From IMG/VR virus record IMGVR_UViG_3300028024_000024, positions 1-27,631 of that record: a DNA stretch of 27,631 bases. One strand, written 5' to 3'. This document shows positions 1 through 7,785 of the stretch, one piece after another. This DNA is from a virus. Below the pieces are notes generated by a model. That model saw only the letters and a list, made by a program, of their open reading frames with translations. It ran no database searches and was not told the DNA's origin. The first letter of the stretch is position 1; each line of letters begins with the position of its first letter. A program made the translations under genes and the position numbers.

Positions 1-1
1 G

Positions 2-295
2 CGCTCGGGGCGCAAAGACGGAAACCCTGTGACTTTGGTGTGTGCTCAGGTTGGTCCAATTTGGTACTCCTCACGGATGGTGAAGGATGAATATGTCCGC
101 ACTATTCGTGGCGAATCTACACGCTTTGGTGATGACGACGGTGAAGCGCCGAAGAAATCACCCAAGACTAAACCAAAGGCTTCACCTAAGCACCCCTTTG
201 GTGACGGCTCTTCTACTGCTTCTCCTTCTTCACCTACGGGTATTAAAACCACCCAGCCAGAGGAAGAATCCTCTAACCCCTTTGATACGCCTTAG
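2..295 (+). CDS. C-terminal end of an unidentified phage protein (5' end outside window)
   Basis: The frame is open from the first bases of the window to a TAG at 293-295, so this is the tail of a gene that begins upstream. The visible part has a short ordered stretch (about residues 8-35) and then a Lys/Pro/Ser-rich linker. It ends in an acidic tip (EEESSNPFDTP). Acidic C-termini after a flexible linker are typical of single-stranded DNA-binding proteins and other replisome partners, and the next genes are a helicase and a primase. That role is only an inference, because no diagnostic domain is visible. The following gene starts 10 bases downstream. Confidence 0.6.
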   Translation, partial: RSGRKDGNPVTLVCAQVGPIWYSSRMVKDEYVRTIRGESTRFGDDDGEAPKKSPKTKPKASPKHPFGDGSSTASPSSPTGIKTTQPEEESSNPFDTP

Positions 296-304
296 GGAGA
301 GAAC

Positions 305-1873
305 ATGGATTTCGCTGACGTTGAATTTGCCGCCGCCGTTTCCGAACCCCTCCCAACTGGCTCGGGCAGTTTTGGCGCTGAACTCGAACTTCGCCAGTAC
401 CAGGCTGAAGCGATTCAGGCCCTTCGCCTTGGCTTGGGTGAGGGCTACCTTCGCCAGATGCTCTACGGCCCGACAGGTTGCGGGAAAACGGCTCTGTCCG
501 TTGGCTTGGTCAAGGGCGCGCGGCTCAAGGGCAAGCGCGTTGCATTCCTCGCGAACCGGATTCAGTTGGTCGAGCAGGCCTCGCGCACGTTCCGCAAGTA
601 CGGCATCGACCACGGCATTATCCAAGGCCAGAACAGCCGCCGCGAGTACGAAAACGTTCTCGTTTGCTCGATCCAGACCGTCGCCAAGCGTGGCATTCCC
701 GACGTCGATTTCATCATCATCGATGAAGCGCACGGCGTCGCGGGTTCGAAGGAATATCGCGGCATCATCGAAACATTCGCCGGGAAGCCTGTCATCGGCC
801 TGTCAGCATCACCGTTTGCCAAGGGCCTGGGGAAGCATTACGACGCGCTGGGCGGCCCGCTGTTCGAGCGCATGGTGGTTGCGTCAAGCATCCGCGAATT
901 GATTGAAGAAGGATTTCTGGTCGATTGCGACATTTATGCGCCGTCCGAGCCGGATATGACGGGCTACAAGCTGGCGCGCAACAAGTTCGATGAACTCGAT
1001 TACTCGGACATGAGCGCCGGCGAGGCGGCGGATAAGCCGGAACTGATCGGCGATATCGTCACGCATTGGATGAAGCTGGCGAAAGGTACACCGACCGTCG
1101 TGTTCGCATCGAACATCGCCCACAGCAAACACATCGTTGAGCAGTTCCTAGCCGCTGGCGTGAGCGCCGAGCATATCGACTGCTATGACGACACTGACAG
1201 CCGCCGCGAGGCCCTGAAGCGGTTCGAGAACGGTCAGACGACGATCATCAGCAATGCATCGCTGCTTGCCGAGGGATGGGATGCGCCCTTCTGCCAAACC
1301 CTGATTCTGGCTCGCCCGACGAAAAGCCTGATCCGTTACGTGCAGATGGCGGGCCGCGTGCTGCGCCCGTCAGAAGGCAAGACCCGCGCGCTGATTCTCG
1401 ACCATTCGGGCACTGTGAAGCATCTTGGTTTTCCGACTGATGATCTTCCGCTTGAGCTTGACGACGGCAAGCCGAAAAAACAATCGACGTCGAAGAAGAA
1501 AGAGGAAAAGTTGCCGACCGCCTGCGCGAAATGCTCGTTCATGAAGGTTTCGCACAAATGCCCGCAATGCGGCTTCGCGCCGGAAAAGCAAAACACGGTT
1601 CATGCGGCAGATGGCGAACTGGTCAAGCAGGAGCGCGGCGCGAAGAAAGCCAAGGCGACGCAAGCCGAGAAGCAGCAGTTCTATTCCGAACTGCTTGGCT
1701 ATCAGGCGATGAAAGGATGGTCTGATGGGCGCGTGGCGCACTGCTTCCGTGAAAAGTTTTCGGTCTGGCCGAACGCCATGCAGAAGCTTGCTTGTGAGCC
1801 GTCCGTTGAGACTAAGAAGTACATCCAGTCCCGCAACATAGCTTACGCGAAGGGGATGAAGCATGCGGCGTGA
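305..1873 (+). CDS. DEAD/DEAH-box (SF2) helicase with C-terminal zinc ribbon
   Basis: This 522-residue protein is an ATP-dependent superfamily 2 DNA helicase, probably acting at phage replication or recombination forks. Visible motifs are Walker A GPTGCGKT (55-62), the DEAH box (140-143), SASP motif III (167-170) and motif VI QMAGRVLRP (347-355). The two RecA-like lobes are followed by a Lys-rich linker and a four-Cys zinc ribbon (Cys 407, 410, 419, 422). The remaining ~100 residues are basic and helical. The start has a good ribosome site (GGGAGAG at 295-301). The end overlaps the primase start by 11 bases, so the two are probably translated together and may form a helicase-primase unit. The family call is firm; the exact role is inferred. 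Confidence 0.93.
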   Translation: MDFADVEFAAAVSEPLPTGSGSFGAELELRQYQAEAIQALRLGLGEGYLRQMLYGPTGCGKTALSVGLVKGARLKGKRVAFLANRIQLVEQASRTFRKYGIDHGIIQGQNSRREYENVLVCSIQTVAKRGIPDVDFIIIDEAHGVAGSKEYRGIIETFAGKPVIGLSASPFAKGLGKHYDALGGPLFERMVVASSIRELIEEGFLVDCDIYAPSEPDMTGYKLARNKFDELDYSDMSAGEAADKPELIGDIVTHWMKLAKGTPTVVFASNIAHSKHIVEQFLAAGVSAEHIDCYDDTDSRREALKRFENGQTTIISNASLLAEGWDAPFCQTLILARPTKSLIRYVQMAGRVLRPSEGKTRALILDHSGTVKHLGFPTDDLPLELDDGKPKKQSTSKKKEEKLPTACAKCSFMKVSHKCPQCGFAPEKQNTVHAADGELVKQERGAKKAKATQAEKQQFYSELLGYQAMKGWSDGRVAHCFREKFSVWPNAMQKLACEPSVETKKYIQSRNIAYAKGMKHAA

Positions 1874-2762
1874 ACCGATTGCGGATTTGTGCGTGGGACG
1901 CTGGCGCGGCATTTTGACGTCACTTGGCATCGATGATCGATTCCTCTCGCCGAAGCATGGTCCGTGCCCTATTTGCAACTCCGGTACTGACCGCTGGCGT
2001 TGGGACGACAAAGACGGTCGCGGTTCGTGGTTTTGCAGCAAAGACGGTGCCGGGGATGGATTTTCCCTGTTGATGAAGATCAACGGCTGGTCATTCGCGC
2101 AAGCGGCCAAGGAAGTTGAGCGCGTCGTCGGTCTCGCTCCGGTTACTCCGAACCGCCGCGAATTCACGGACGAGCAAAAGCAACACGCGCTTCGCCGGGT
2201 CTACACGGAATCTCGACCGGTTGTGCAGGGCGATGCGGTATGGACGTATCTAAACCATCGCACCGGCATCACGGAAATGCCGGCCGCGATCCGATTTCAT
2301 CCGGGCCTGCGTTATGACGCCTCGCGGTCATTCCCGGCAATGCTGGGGCTGGTGACGATGCCCGATGGCAAGGCATCAACGATGCACCGCACATGGCTGG
2401 ACGGAAACGGCGGAAAGGCACCGGTCGAGGAGCCGAAGAAAGTAATGGCGGGCTCAATCAAGACGGGCGCCATTCGCCTATCGCCTGTCGCCGAATGCCT
2501 TGGTATCGCCGAAGGGATTGAAACCGCTCTTAGAGCGTATGTGAGATTTGAAGTCCCGACATGGGCTGCAATTTCGGCTGGCGGCATGCGTGACTGGATT
2601 GCACCGGAAGGCGTGAAGCACGTAATCATTTTTGGCGACAACGATGCGAATTTTACCGGCCAGAGTGCGGCATTCGATCTTGCTCACCGTCTCTCAATGG
2701 GCGGGATCACGACGGAGGTGTTTATTCCGCAGCAAGTCGGAACAGATTGGGCCGATGAATGA
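1863..2762 (+). CDS. Primase-like protein: P4-type zinc-binding domain plus Toprim domain
   Basis: This 299-residue protein likely makes RNA primers for phage DNA replication. Residues 32-70 match the zinc-binding head of phage P4-type primases: CPIC at 35-38, an aromatic DRWRWDDKDGRGSWFC run, and GAGDGF. The usual fourth Cys after Cys58 is replaced by Asp61, so His32 may complete the site. The C-terminal half carries Toprim signatures: the acidic motif AEGIETAL (about 214-221) and the DxD-type FGDND (about 257-261). There is no helicase domain; the DEAH helicase encoded just upstream could supply it. The stop codon forms an ATGA overlap with the next small gene. Confidence 0.85.
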   Translation: MRREPIADLCVGRWRGILTSLGIDDRFLSPKHGPCPICNSGTDRWRWDDKDGRGSWFCSKDGAGDGFSLLMKINGWSFAQAAKEVERVVGLAPVTPNRREFTDEQKQHALRRVYTESRPVVQGDAVWTYLNHRTGITEMPAAIRFHPGLRYDASRSFPAMLGLVTMPDGKASTMHRTWLDGNGGKAPVEEPKKVMAGSIKTGAIRLSPVAECLGIAEGIETALRAYVRFEVPTWAAISAGGMRDWIAPEGVKHVIIFGDNDANFTGQSAAFDLAHRLSMGGITTEVFIPQQVGTDWADE

Positions 2763-2929
2763 TTCGCGACCCAACGAGATTGCGAGAAGTGGTCGAAGAA
2801 ATAGCCGTGTGGACATTGCAGGCGCGGCGCGAATACATCGCCAGCATACAGACGGCATTCGGCGAACAGGCAGCGGAACAGATCAGACAGGGATTGGGGG
2901 AGTTATGGAAAACGAGGAGGAAACGATGA
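2759..2929 (+). CDS. Small 56-residue protein between primase and RusA, unknown function
   Basis: This short reading frame begins MIRDPTRLREVVEEIAVW and ends KTRRKR. Its start overlaps the primase stop as ATGA, and its own stop overlaps the RusA start as ATGA. Those two overlaps are the main reason to believe it: they match the operon style here exactly and leave no gap between primase and RusA. The composition is helical and amphipathic, with a basic tail (WKTRRKR) that could touch nucleic acid. I do not recognise a family. A longer RusA frame also runs through this stretch, but its product upstream of 2926 does not look like RusA. Confidence 0.7.
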   Translation: MIRDPTRLREVVEEIAVWTLQARREYIASIQTAFGEQAAEQIRQGLGELWKTRRKR

Positions 2930-3384
2930 ATATGGCGGGTAGTAGTGCTAATGGCGTGGCGTTCACCATACCAGGCGTTGCGGTCGCAAAGGGTCGAGCC
3001 CGCTTCTCGCGTCAAGGCGGATTCGTACGAACGCACACGCCCGAGAAGACCGTGAAGTACGAAAACCTCGTCAAGCTGATGGCGTCCGAGGCAATGGCTG
3101 GAATCGACCTTTTCACGCGTCCGCTGGCCCTATCGATCGACATCTACATGCCGATCCCGTCAAGCTGGTCGAAGAAACGCCAGGAGCTTGCGGTTTGCGG
3201 CCTGATCGGTGCCACCAAAAAGCCCGACGTTTCGAATGTGCTCAAGGCAATCGAAGACGGGATGAATGGCGTGGTCTATCAGGATGACAAGCTGATCGTG
3301 TCGGGGAAGTTTTCGAAGCAATACGGGCTGATCCCACGCGTCGAGGTCCGCATTCAGGAATTTCAGGACAAGGAGGCAGCATAA
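2926..3384 (+). CDS. rusA: RusA-type Holliday-junction resolvase
   Basis: This 152-residue protein is a crossover-junction endodeoxyribonuclease of the RusA family, which cuts four-way DNA junctions as a Mg-dependent dimer. The diagnostic stretch is KKPDVSNVLKAIEDGMNGVVYQDDK, at about residues 92-116, with the conserved catalytic Asp residues in KPDVSN and QDDK. The N-terminal beta strand (FTIPGVAVAKGRARF) also fits the family. I chose the ATG at 2926 because a strong GAGGAGG ribosome site lies 5 bases upstream and the start overlaps the previous stop as ATGA. An in-frame ATG at 2755 would add unrelated residues. It likely resolves recombination or replication intermediates before packaging. 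Confidence 0.92.
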   Translation: MNMAGSSANGVAFTIPGVAVAKGRARFSRQGGFVRTHTPEKTVKYENLVKLMASEAMAGIDLFTRPLALSIDIYMPIPSSWSKKRQELAVCGLIGATKKPDVSNVLKAIEDGMNGVVYQDDKLIVSGKFSKQYGLIPRVEVRIQEFQDKEAA

Positions 3385-3879
3385 ATGCCGGCCAATCGCA
3401 AAACTCGTCGTCCGTACAGCCCAACGCGCTCCGCCACCCGTATCGCTACATGGGCAGACCGGAAGATTGCAGAGCGCCCTATCAACGCCGACGCCCAGCG
3501 TGATATCGGAATTGCTGCGCACATCGCCTTTGAGCGGCTGCGCACTGGCGGCGACAAGGATTCGCTCTATATCCTGGCTACTGCATTCGACGTCGCCCAT
3601 GAACTGGCCGTAAAAGGCTGCGGCGCAGAGTACGTCAAGGAAATCGAGTCCGGTATGGCCGCACTGGTCGCCGCAAAGAAGCGCGCCAATCTGACCGGCA
3701 ACTGGTCGCTTGAGCCTGACGAATCGGAGCGGGCCGCGACGACGCTGGCGGTTCATGGCGCGCAACTCGAGATTGCCGGGCGAGGCGTGATCGTGAAAAC
3801 GCTGAATGACGTGATGGCGCGCGTATCGACCGGATCGCGCGAGACAGAGTTTGAATCTTTGATGATGGAGGCCGCGTAA
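3385..3879 (+). CDS. Conserved-looking phage protein, 164 residues, unknown function
   Basis: The gene starts directly after the RusA stop and overlaps the next start by one base (TAATG). The protein has a basic N-terminus (MPANRKTRRPYSPTRSATR) followed by predominantly helical sequence rich in Ala and Glu, with no membrane segment and no metal-binding cluster. I do not recognise a named domain. The basic head followed by helices could suit a DNA- or protein-binding accessory of the replication operon, but that is only context. It is clearly a real gene: reading frame length, codon use and tight packing all agree. Confidence 0.75.
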   Translation: MPANRKTRRPYSPTRSATRIATWADRKIAERPINADAQRDIGIAAHIAFERLRTGGDKDSLYILATAFDVAHELAVKGCGAEYVKEIESGMAALVAAKKRANLTGNWSLEPDESERAATTLAVHGAQLEIAGRGVIVKTLNDVMARVSTGSRETEFESLMMEAA

Positions 3880-4244
3880 TGCTTTCACGTTCCAAACAAA
3901 CAGAGCGGCTTGCCTCGATGATTGAAGCGATGCGCGAGAAAGGCCCGATGTCAGTCTCTGAATTGGTAAGCGTGACCGGATGGAGTCACGAAACCATTCG
4001 CTCACAAATCCGCAAATCGAAAGACACGTTTCAGCAGATCAGCGACCGTGAGTTGACGCCTGAAGGTTCCGTCGCAGCGATGTTTTATCTAACGAACGAA
4101 GCTCTCGGCATGAGTGAGGAAGAACTGGACCGAAAGGAAGATGATCGGTATCGGGATATGAAATGGTGGCCCAAGGCCGACCAGATCGTCACCTCAGCAA
4201 TGAACGCAATGGTAAAAACTGGAGAACAAACATGGCATCCGTGA
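3879..4244 (+). CDS. Winged-helix DNA-binding protein, 121 residues
   Basis: The N-terminal ~60 residues read as a winged helix-turn-helix: a helix ([16 protein letters not shown]), a recognition-type turn ([25 protein letters not shown]) and a short strand pair ([13 protein letters not shown]). The rest is acidic and helical. Such small phage proteins are usually regulators or replication-initiation helpers. The target and mode (repressor or activator) cannot be told from sequence. Its start overlaps the previous stop by one base and its 3' end overlaps the SSB start by 13 bases, so it is co-translated with SSB. Confidence 0.72.
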   Translation: MLSRSKQTERLASMIEAMREKGPMSVSELVSVTGWSHETIRSQIRKSKDTFQQISDRELTPEGSVAAMFYLTNEALGMSEEELDRKEDDRYRDMKWWPKADQIVTSAMNAMVKTGEQTWHP

Positions 4245-4693
4245 ACAAGGTCATTCTCATCGGCAACCTCGGAAAAGACCCCGAGGTGCGCTATCTGCCC
4301 AGCGGTGATGCGGTAGCGAATATCAGCCTGGCGACAACCGACAAGTACAATGACAAGGCCTCTGGAGAAATGAAAGAGGCGACTGAATGGCACCGAGTGG
4401 CGTTCTTCGGCCGACTGGCTGAAATCGTCAATGAGTATCTGAAGAAGGGTGCGTCGGTCTATATCGAGGGTCGCATTCGCACGCGCAAATATCAAGCTCA
4501 GGACGGCACGGATCGGTACTCCACAGAAATCATTGCCGACCAGATGAAGATGCTCGGTGAACGTACTGAGGGTGGCGAGCGTCAACAGAGCCGACGTCAG
4601 ACGCCAGCGGATGGCCGGGCGGCAGGGCAATCCGCACAACGGGCGCCTGCCGGTGGCGGATTTGATCAGATGGACGACGATATTCCTTTCTGA
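4232..4693 (+). CDS. ssb: Single-stranded DNA-binding protein
   Basis: This is a 153-residue bacterial-type SSB. The OB fold occupies about residues 1-110, beginning [21 protein letters not shown] and including [12 protein letters not shown] and [10 protein letters not shown] Gly/Gln/Arg-rich linker follows, and the protein ends in the canonical acidic tip DDDIPF that recruits replication and repair enzymes. Family members form homotetramers coating single strands. The ATG at 4232 is preceded by GGAG at 4221-4224 and gives the standard N-terminus; an upstream in-frame ATG at 4163 would add non-SSB residues. It belongs with the helicase, primase and RusA genes. Confidence 0.96.
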   Translation: MASVNKVILIGNLGKDPEVRYLPSGDAVANISLATTDKYNDKASGEMKEATEWHRVAFFGRLAEIVNEYLKKGASVYIEGRIRTRKYQAQDGTDRYSTEIIADQMKMLGERTEGGERQQSRRQTPADGRAAGQSAQRAPAGGGFDQMDDDIPF

Positions 4694-4704
4694 CGAGGTT
4701 CGAT

Positions 4705-5082
4705 ATGACGTCATTGGAAGTGGCTCGCGCTACAGGGCTGAAATATTATGAAACCGGCAAACCGTGCAAGCACGGCCACATTTCTCCGCGCTTTGTCGGC
4801 AACAACAACTGCGTCGAATGCCACCGCATGATCAAACGAAAATCAGCGCCGCCGCAATCTGGTGAGACGTTTGGTGTGCGCCTAACGAAGTTGCGTAAGC
4901 GGCTCAAACTGTCTCAGGCCGAGTTGGCGGAACGTGCGCGCGTCAGCGCCCGAAGCATACTGAACTATGAGAAAGACGCAAAGTTGCCGCACTACTGGCA
5001 ATTGATCGAGTTGGCGAAACAACTGAACACGTCGCTCGATTATCTGTGTTGTCGAACGCAACGTCGTAGGGACTTCTTATGA
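4705..5082 (+). CDS. XRE-family regulator with an N-terminal homing-nuclease-like zinc motif
   Basis: This is a 125-residue two-part protein. Residues 57-116 form a Cro/C1-type helix-turn-helix (FGVRLTKLRKRLKLSQAELA, then SARSILNYEK, then LAKQLNTSLDYL). Residues 1-40 carry a small Cys/His motif, YETGKPCKHGH...NNNCVEC (Cys21, His23, His25, Cys36, Cys39). The same head occurs on the HNH endonuclease at 13409 and generally precedes HNH domains in phage nucleases. Here it is joined to a repressor-type domain instead. It may be a DNA-binding regulator whose zinc head adds sequence specificity or protein contact. Its stop overlaps the next start as ATGA. Confidence 0.82.
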   Translation: MTSLEVARATGLKYYETGKPCKHGHISPRFVGNNNCVECHRMIKRKSAPPQSGETFGVRLTKLRKRLKLSQAELAERARVSARSILNYEKDAKLPHYWQLIELAKQLNTSLDYLCCRTQRRRDFL

Positions 5083-5261
5083 CCGACTATCAACCCTGCT
5101 CCACACCTCCTGATCGCCCCGGACTTTTCGAGGTTCAAAGAATGGATGCCAAGGGAGAGCCGTTTGACGCGCCCGAAATGATGCGCTTCGACGGAATCGA
5201 CTGGATCAATCGGTTCGGGCTGCCGGTTTTGCCTATGGATGTTTGGAGGGATGTGCGATGA
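5079..5261 (+). CDS. Small 60-residue protein, unknown function
   Basis: Both ends overlap neighbours as ATGA, so it sits tightly between the XRE gene and the methylase. The sequence (PDRPGLFEVQRMD...MMRFDGIDWINR) looks like the short beta-rich proteins common in phage early operons, in which a Pro-Asp-x-x-Gly turn is followed by strands and a Trp. No function can be assigned. No transmembrane segment or metal site is visible. Confidence 0.68.
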   Translation: MTDYQPCSTPPDRPGLFEVQRMDAKGEPFDAPEMMRFDGIDWINRFGLPVLPMDVWRDVR

Positions 5262-6010
5262 ACAAATGGATCGATAAGTGTCATTTCGGCGACTGCCGGG
5301 ACATGATGGCCCAGATGCCAGATGGAATAGCCGATGCGGTCATCTGTGATCCGCCATATGGCGATACATCGCTTAAGTGGGATCTCCGTTGTGACGGCTG
5401 GATCGAGCATGCGGCACGCGTCCTGAAACCGTCATCATCCTTCTGGGTATTTGGAAGCATGCGATTTATCGCGTATCTATTCAGAGATATGGAATCTGCA
5501 GGGTTCAAATATGCGCAGGATATCGTATGGGAGAAGCAGAACGGCTCCGGGTTTCAGAACGATCGCTTTCGACGGGTGCATGAGCATGCGGTCCAGTTCT
5601 ATCGCGGGACATGGGCGAGTGTATATAAAGACCCGCAATTCACAAACGACGCTCGAGCCAAAGTTGTCCGGCGTAAGACTCGTCCGACGCATACTGGTCA
5701 TATCGATTCTGGAAGCTACGTATCAGATGAAGGTGGCCCGCGACTCATGCGAAGCGTAATCGATGTCTCGAATGAGCATGGCAATGCATTACATCCGACA
5801 CAGAAGCCGCTCGGCATTCTCGCGCCACTAATCGCCTACTCGGTTCCGCCTGGCGGCGTCGTACTGGATCCGTTCCTCGGTAGTGGCTCGACGGCAATCG
5901 GTGCGCGCAAGCTCGGACGCCACTGGATTGGATGTGAAAACGACCCGGCCAGCATGGCGATGCAGGACGAACGGTTTAGTCAATCGGATTTGCTAACGGA
6001 GGCAGCATGA
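5258..6010 (+). CDS. Orphan DNA methyltransferase (N6-adenine/N4-cytosine type)
   Basis: This 250-residue protein transfers a methyl group from S-adenosylmethionine to exocyclic amines in DNA. The catalytic motif DPPY is at 31-34, HPTQKP at 179-184 and the cofactor motif DPFLGSGST at 204-212. Catalytic motif before cofactor motif is the beta-class order, and DPPY favours adenine N6 or cytosine N4. The region between the motifs (about 95-175) would hold the target-recognition part. No restriction nuclease gene lies beside it, so it is an orphan enzyme, probably shielding phage DNA from host restriction or marking it for regulation. Its start overlaps the preceding stop as ATGA. Confidence 0.93.
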   Translation: MNKWIDKCHFGDCRDMMAQMPDGIADAVICDPPYGDTSLKWDLRCDGWIEHAARVLKPSSSFWVFGSMRFIAYLFRDMESAGFKYAQDIVWEKQNGSGFQNDRFRRVHEHAVQFYRGTWASVYKDPQFTNDARAKVVRRKTRPTHTGHIDSGSYVSDEGGPRLMRSVIDVSNEHGNALHPTQKPLGILAPLIAYSVPPGGVVLDPFLGSGSTAIGARKLGRHWIGCENDPASMAMQDERFSQSDLLTEAA

Positions 6011-6186
6011 GCACCGAACCCACCCAGCTAGTCGCGGGCATGACGCACCGCGAAATGATCGAAATCATGCAATCGAGTGGCGTGTTCTGTTCCGTAGACA
6101 AGTTCGCCCGCATCTTGCAAGACGCACAACGCCGCGCCATTGCGCATACGCAGGTTACTGAGGAAGTGAAGGGAGAGGCGGAGTGA
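6007..6186 (+). CDS. Small 59-residue protein, unknown function
   Basis: The start overlaps the methylase stop as ATGA and the stop overlaps the next GTG start as GTGA, so the gene fills the interval exactly. The protein (MSTEPTQLVAGMTHREMIEIMQ...) is helical and soluble-looking. The segment HREMIEIMQSSGVFCSVDKFARIL resembles a small helix-loop-helix. I recognise no family. Packing between two well-supported genes is the main evidence that it is real. Confidence 0.66.
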   Translation: MSTEPTQLVAGMTHREMIEIMQSSGVFCSVDKFARILQDAQRRAIAHTQVTEEVKGEAE

Positions 6187-6497
6187 AGAAAATCTATATC
6201 AGCGGCCCCATGACCGGAAAGCCCGATCTAAACTTTCCGGCTTTTAACGAAGCGGCCGCCGCACTGCGCGCACTCGGATGGGTGGTCGTAAATCCGGTCG
6301 ATGTGAACCCTGATCCAGGCGTCGATTGGTTGACATGCATCGTCGCTGATCTGGAGGCCATGCGCGGCTGTACCGCGATTGCGCTACTTCCCGGACATGA
6401 GGCATCGGATGGCGCAGCTATGGAAAAGATCGCGGCCAAGCGCCTGGGTATGTCATTCCACAACATCGAAGACCTTCTTCAATCGGAGCCCGCATGA
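6183..6497 (+). CDS. DUF4406 protein, nucleoside 2-deoxyribosyltransferase-like
   Basis: This 104-residue protein matches the small Rossmann-like DUF4406 family, related to nucleoside 2-deoxyribosyltransferases. It opens KKIYISGPMTG, has PAFNEAAAALRALGWVVVNPVDV in the middle and carries the acidic/hydrophobic ADLEAMRGCTAIALLPG and GAAMEKIAAKRLGM stretches. In that fold the SGPMTG loop and the later Asp/Glu residues line the nucleoside pocket. It probably acts on nucleotides or nucleotide-derived signals, but substrate is unknown. It uses a GTG start overlapping the previous stop, preceded by GGGAGAGG. Its 3' end overlaps the next gene as ATGA. Confidence 0.83.
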   Translation: MKKIYISGPMTGKPDLNFPAFNEAAAALRALGWVVVNPVDVNPDPGVDWLTCIVADLEAMRGCTAIALLPGHEASDGAAMEKIAAKRLGMSFHNIEDLLQSEPA

Positions 6498-6688
6498 CAT
6501 TCCAATCCACCATCGCATCCGAAATGCTAGTACGCATCGGGATGCTTCAGCGCCAGATCGTGGAAAGCTCGGCCAAAGGCTTTGGCAACGGCGAGACTAT
6601 CCGCGCTATTGGCGAACTTGGTCATCTTGTGGAATCGCTTGAGGAAGAGGCGGTTCGGGAACATCTGTCGGCGCGGGAGGCTGCGTGA
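6494..6688 (+). CDS. Small helical protein, 64 residues, unknown function
   Basis: The start overlaps the DUF4406 stop as ATGA and the stop overlaps the next GTG start. The sequence is almost entirely helical (ASEMLVRIGMLQRQIVESS, then AIGELGHLVESLEEEAVREHL), giving an amphipathic pattern that could form a coiled-coil dimer. It lies between two nucleotide-pool-type genes and may partner one of them, but nothing in the sequence proves that. Confidence 0.66.
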   Translation: MTFQSTIASEMLVRIGMLQRQIVESSAKGFGNGETIRAIGELGHLVESLEEEAVREHLSAREAA

Positions 6689-7182
6689 GCGATCCGAAAA
6701 AGTCAAATCCTAAAGATGCAATCGGCGCGCGCAAGGCACCCATGAGCACGGTTCCTGCCGCAGTACTCGCTGAACTGGGCGTCGCGATGCTGGAAGGGGC
6801 GTGCAAGCATGGGAAGTATAACTATCGGGCAGTTGGCGTTCGTGCATCGATCTATTACGACGCCACATTTCGCCATCTCATGGCTTGGTGGGAAGGGGAA
6901 AGTATCGATCCTGATTCGGGGTTGTCACACATCACCAAGGCTATCGCTTCCCTTGTCGTGCTTCGAGACGCCATGATTCAAGGAAAAATGACCGACGATC
7001 GCGCACCCTCATCCACCGAGTTCTACGCTGCACTGAACACGATTGCGGCAGCAATCATTGACCGCTACGCCGACAAGAAGCCGCGCCATTACAGCATCGC
7101 CGACAGCAACGGCATGACCGAGCACGCCGCACGTGAGGACGATGCACGGTTGGTTGCTATATGCAATGCGGGGGCGGTATGA
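6685..7182 (+). CDS. DUF5664 protein (dATP/dGTP diphosphohydrolase N-terminal-type domain)
   Basis: This is a 165-residue protein with the DUF5664 signature. It begins NPKDAIGARKAPMSTVPAAV, then has MLEGACKHGKYNYRAVGVRASIYYDATFRHLMAWWEGE, then DPDSGLSHITKAIASLVVLRDA. The family is labelled in databases as a dATP/dGTP diphosphohydrolase N-terminal domain, which suggests hydrolysis of purine deoxynucleoside triphosphates or a role in nucleotide-pool adjustment. Conserved His and acidic residues in RHLMAWWEGE are likely metal-linked. It uses a GTG start that overlaps the upstream stop as GTGA. The exact reaction here is inferred. No PurZ-like gene is visible in the window. Confidence 0.8.
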   Translation: MSDPKKSNPKDAIGARKAPMSTVPAAVLAELGVAMLEGACKHGKYNYRAVGVRASIYYDATFRHLMAWWEGESIDPDSGLSHITKAIASLVVLRDAMIQGKMTDDRAPSSTEFYAALNTIAAAIIDRYADKKPRHYSIADSNGMTEHAAREDDARLVAICNAGAV

Positions 7183-7370
7183 GCGACACCCAGCGTGCAG
7201 CAGAGAAGTTCGATTTGTTGCTGCTTGAGGCAATAGAAAAGGGCCAAGAAGGGGATTACGCGCTGTGCGCCGCTATCGTCGAGGCTTTTCGAGTGCATAA
7301 GGGAGATGATAAGGCACAAGCTGTGAGGCGTGTTTTATGGTCGATGATTCAGGAGCCGAAGCATGAGTGA
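7179..7370 (+). CDS. Small 63-residue protein, unknown function
   Basis: The ATG at 7179 overlaps the previous stop as ATGA and the stop lies 8 bases inside the NinB gene. An upstream in-frame ATG at 7161 is possible but lies inside the previous gene; the overlap pattern favours 7179. The protein (MSDTQRAAEKFDLLLLEAIEKGQ) is helical and charged, with no recognisable motif. Operon position suggests an early accessory function. Confidence 0.68.
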   Translation: MSDTQRAAEKFDLLLLEAIEKGQEGDYALCAAIVEAFRVHKGDDKAQAVRRVLWSMIQEPKHE

Positions 7371-7785
7371 CGGCAAACAAACTTTCAGATTGGTCCACGC
7401 AACCTCCCGCCAACTCGCAAGCCGGGCTGTTATCAACGCACCTGACGGATTCGTGTGTGAGGTGAAACCTGCTACGCGCTCCATTCTTCAGAATGCGCGT
7501 CTCTGGGCAATGCTGACCGACATATCCCGTCAGGTCGAGTGGCACGGCCTGAAGCTCGCGCCGGAAGACTGGAAGCACATTTTCAGCGCGGGACTCAAAA
7601 AGCAACGTGCGGTTCCTGGGCTCGACGGTGGCTTTGTAGTGCTGGGTCAATCGACAAGCAAGATGACGAAGGCGGAAATGTCGGAGCTGCAGGAGTTGAT
7701 GAGCGCCTTTGGTGCCGAACGTGATGTGCAGTGGAGCGAGCCTGCCGAACAGGGTTATGAACAACTGGCGCGGGAGTTTGCATAA
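7363..7785 (+). CDS. ninB: NinB-family recombination protein
   Basis: This 140-residue protein resembles lambda NinB (Orf), which binds single-stranded DNA and helps load recombinase, bypassing host RecFOR. Family features are KPATRSILQNARLWAMLTDISRQ near residues 39-62 and EDWKHIFSAGLKK near 67-79. They are followed by the conserved VPGLDGGFVVLGQSTSKM stretch and a helical C-terminus (EMSELQELMSAFGAE). It would cooperate with SSB, helicase and RusA encoded upstream. The gene overlaps its neighbours at both ends (8 bases and 1 base). Confidence 0.88.
   Translation: MSDGKQTFRLVHATSRQLASRAVINAPDGFVCEVKPATRSILQNARLWAMLTDISRQVEWHGLKLAPEDWKHIFSAGLKKQRAVPGLDGGFVVLGQSTSKMTKAEMSELQELMSAFGAERDVQWSEPAEQGYEQLAREFA

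Noticed and set aside
1370-2167. Minus-strand open frame (265 codons) across helicase and primase genes
   Set aside because: It lies opposite two well-supported genes, is Arg/Leu-rich as shadows are, and has no motif.
6685-7182. Z-genome (2-aminoadenine) phage hypothesis from the dATP/dGTP diphosphohydrolase-type protein
   Set aside because: No PurZ-like synthetase, DatZ-type HD hydrolase or special DNA polymerase is visible. DUF5664 is widespread in ordinary phages.
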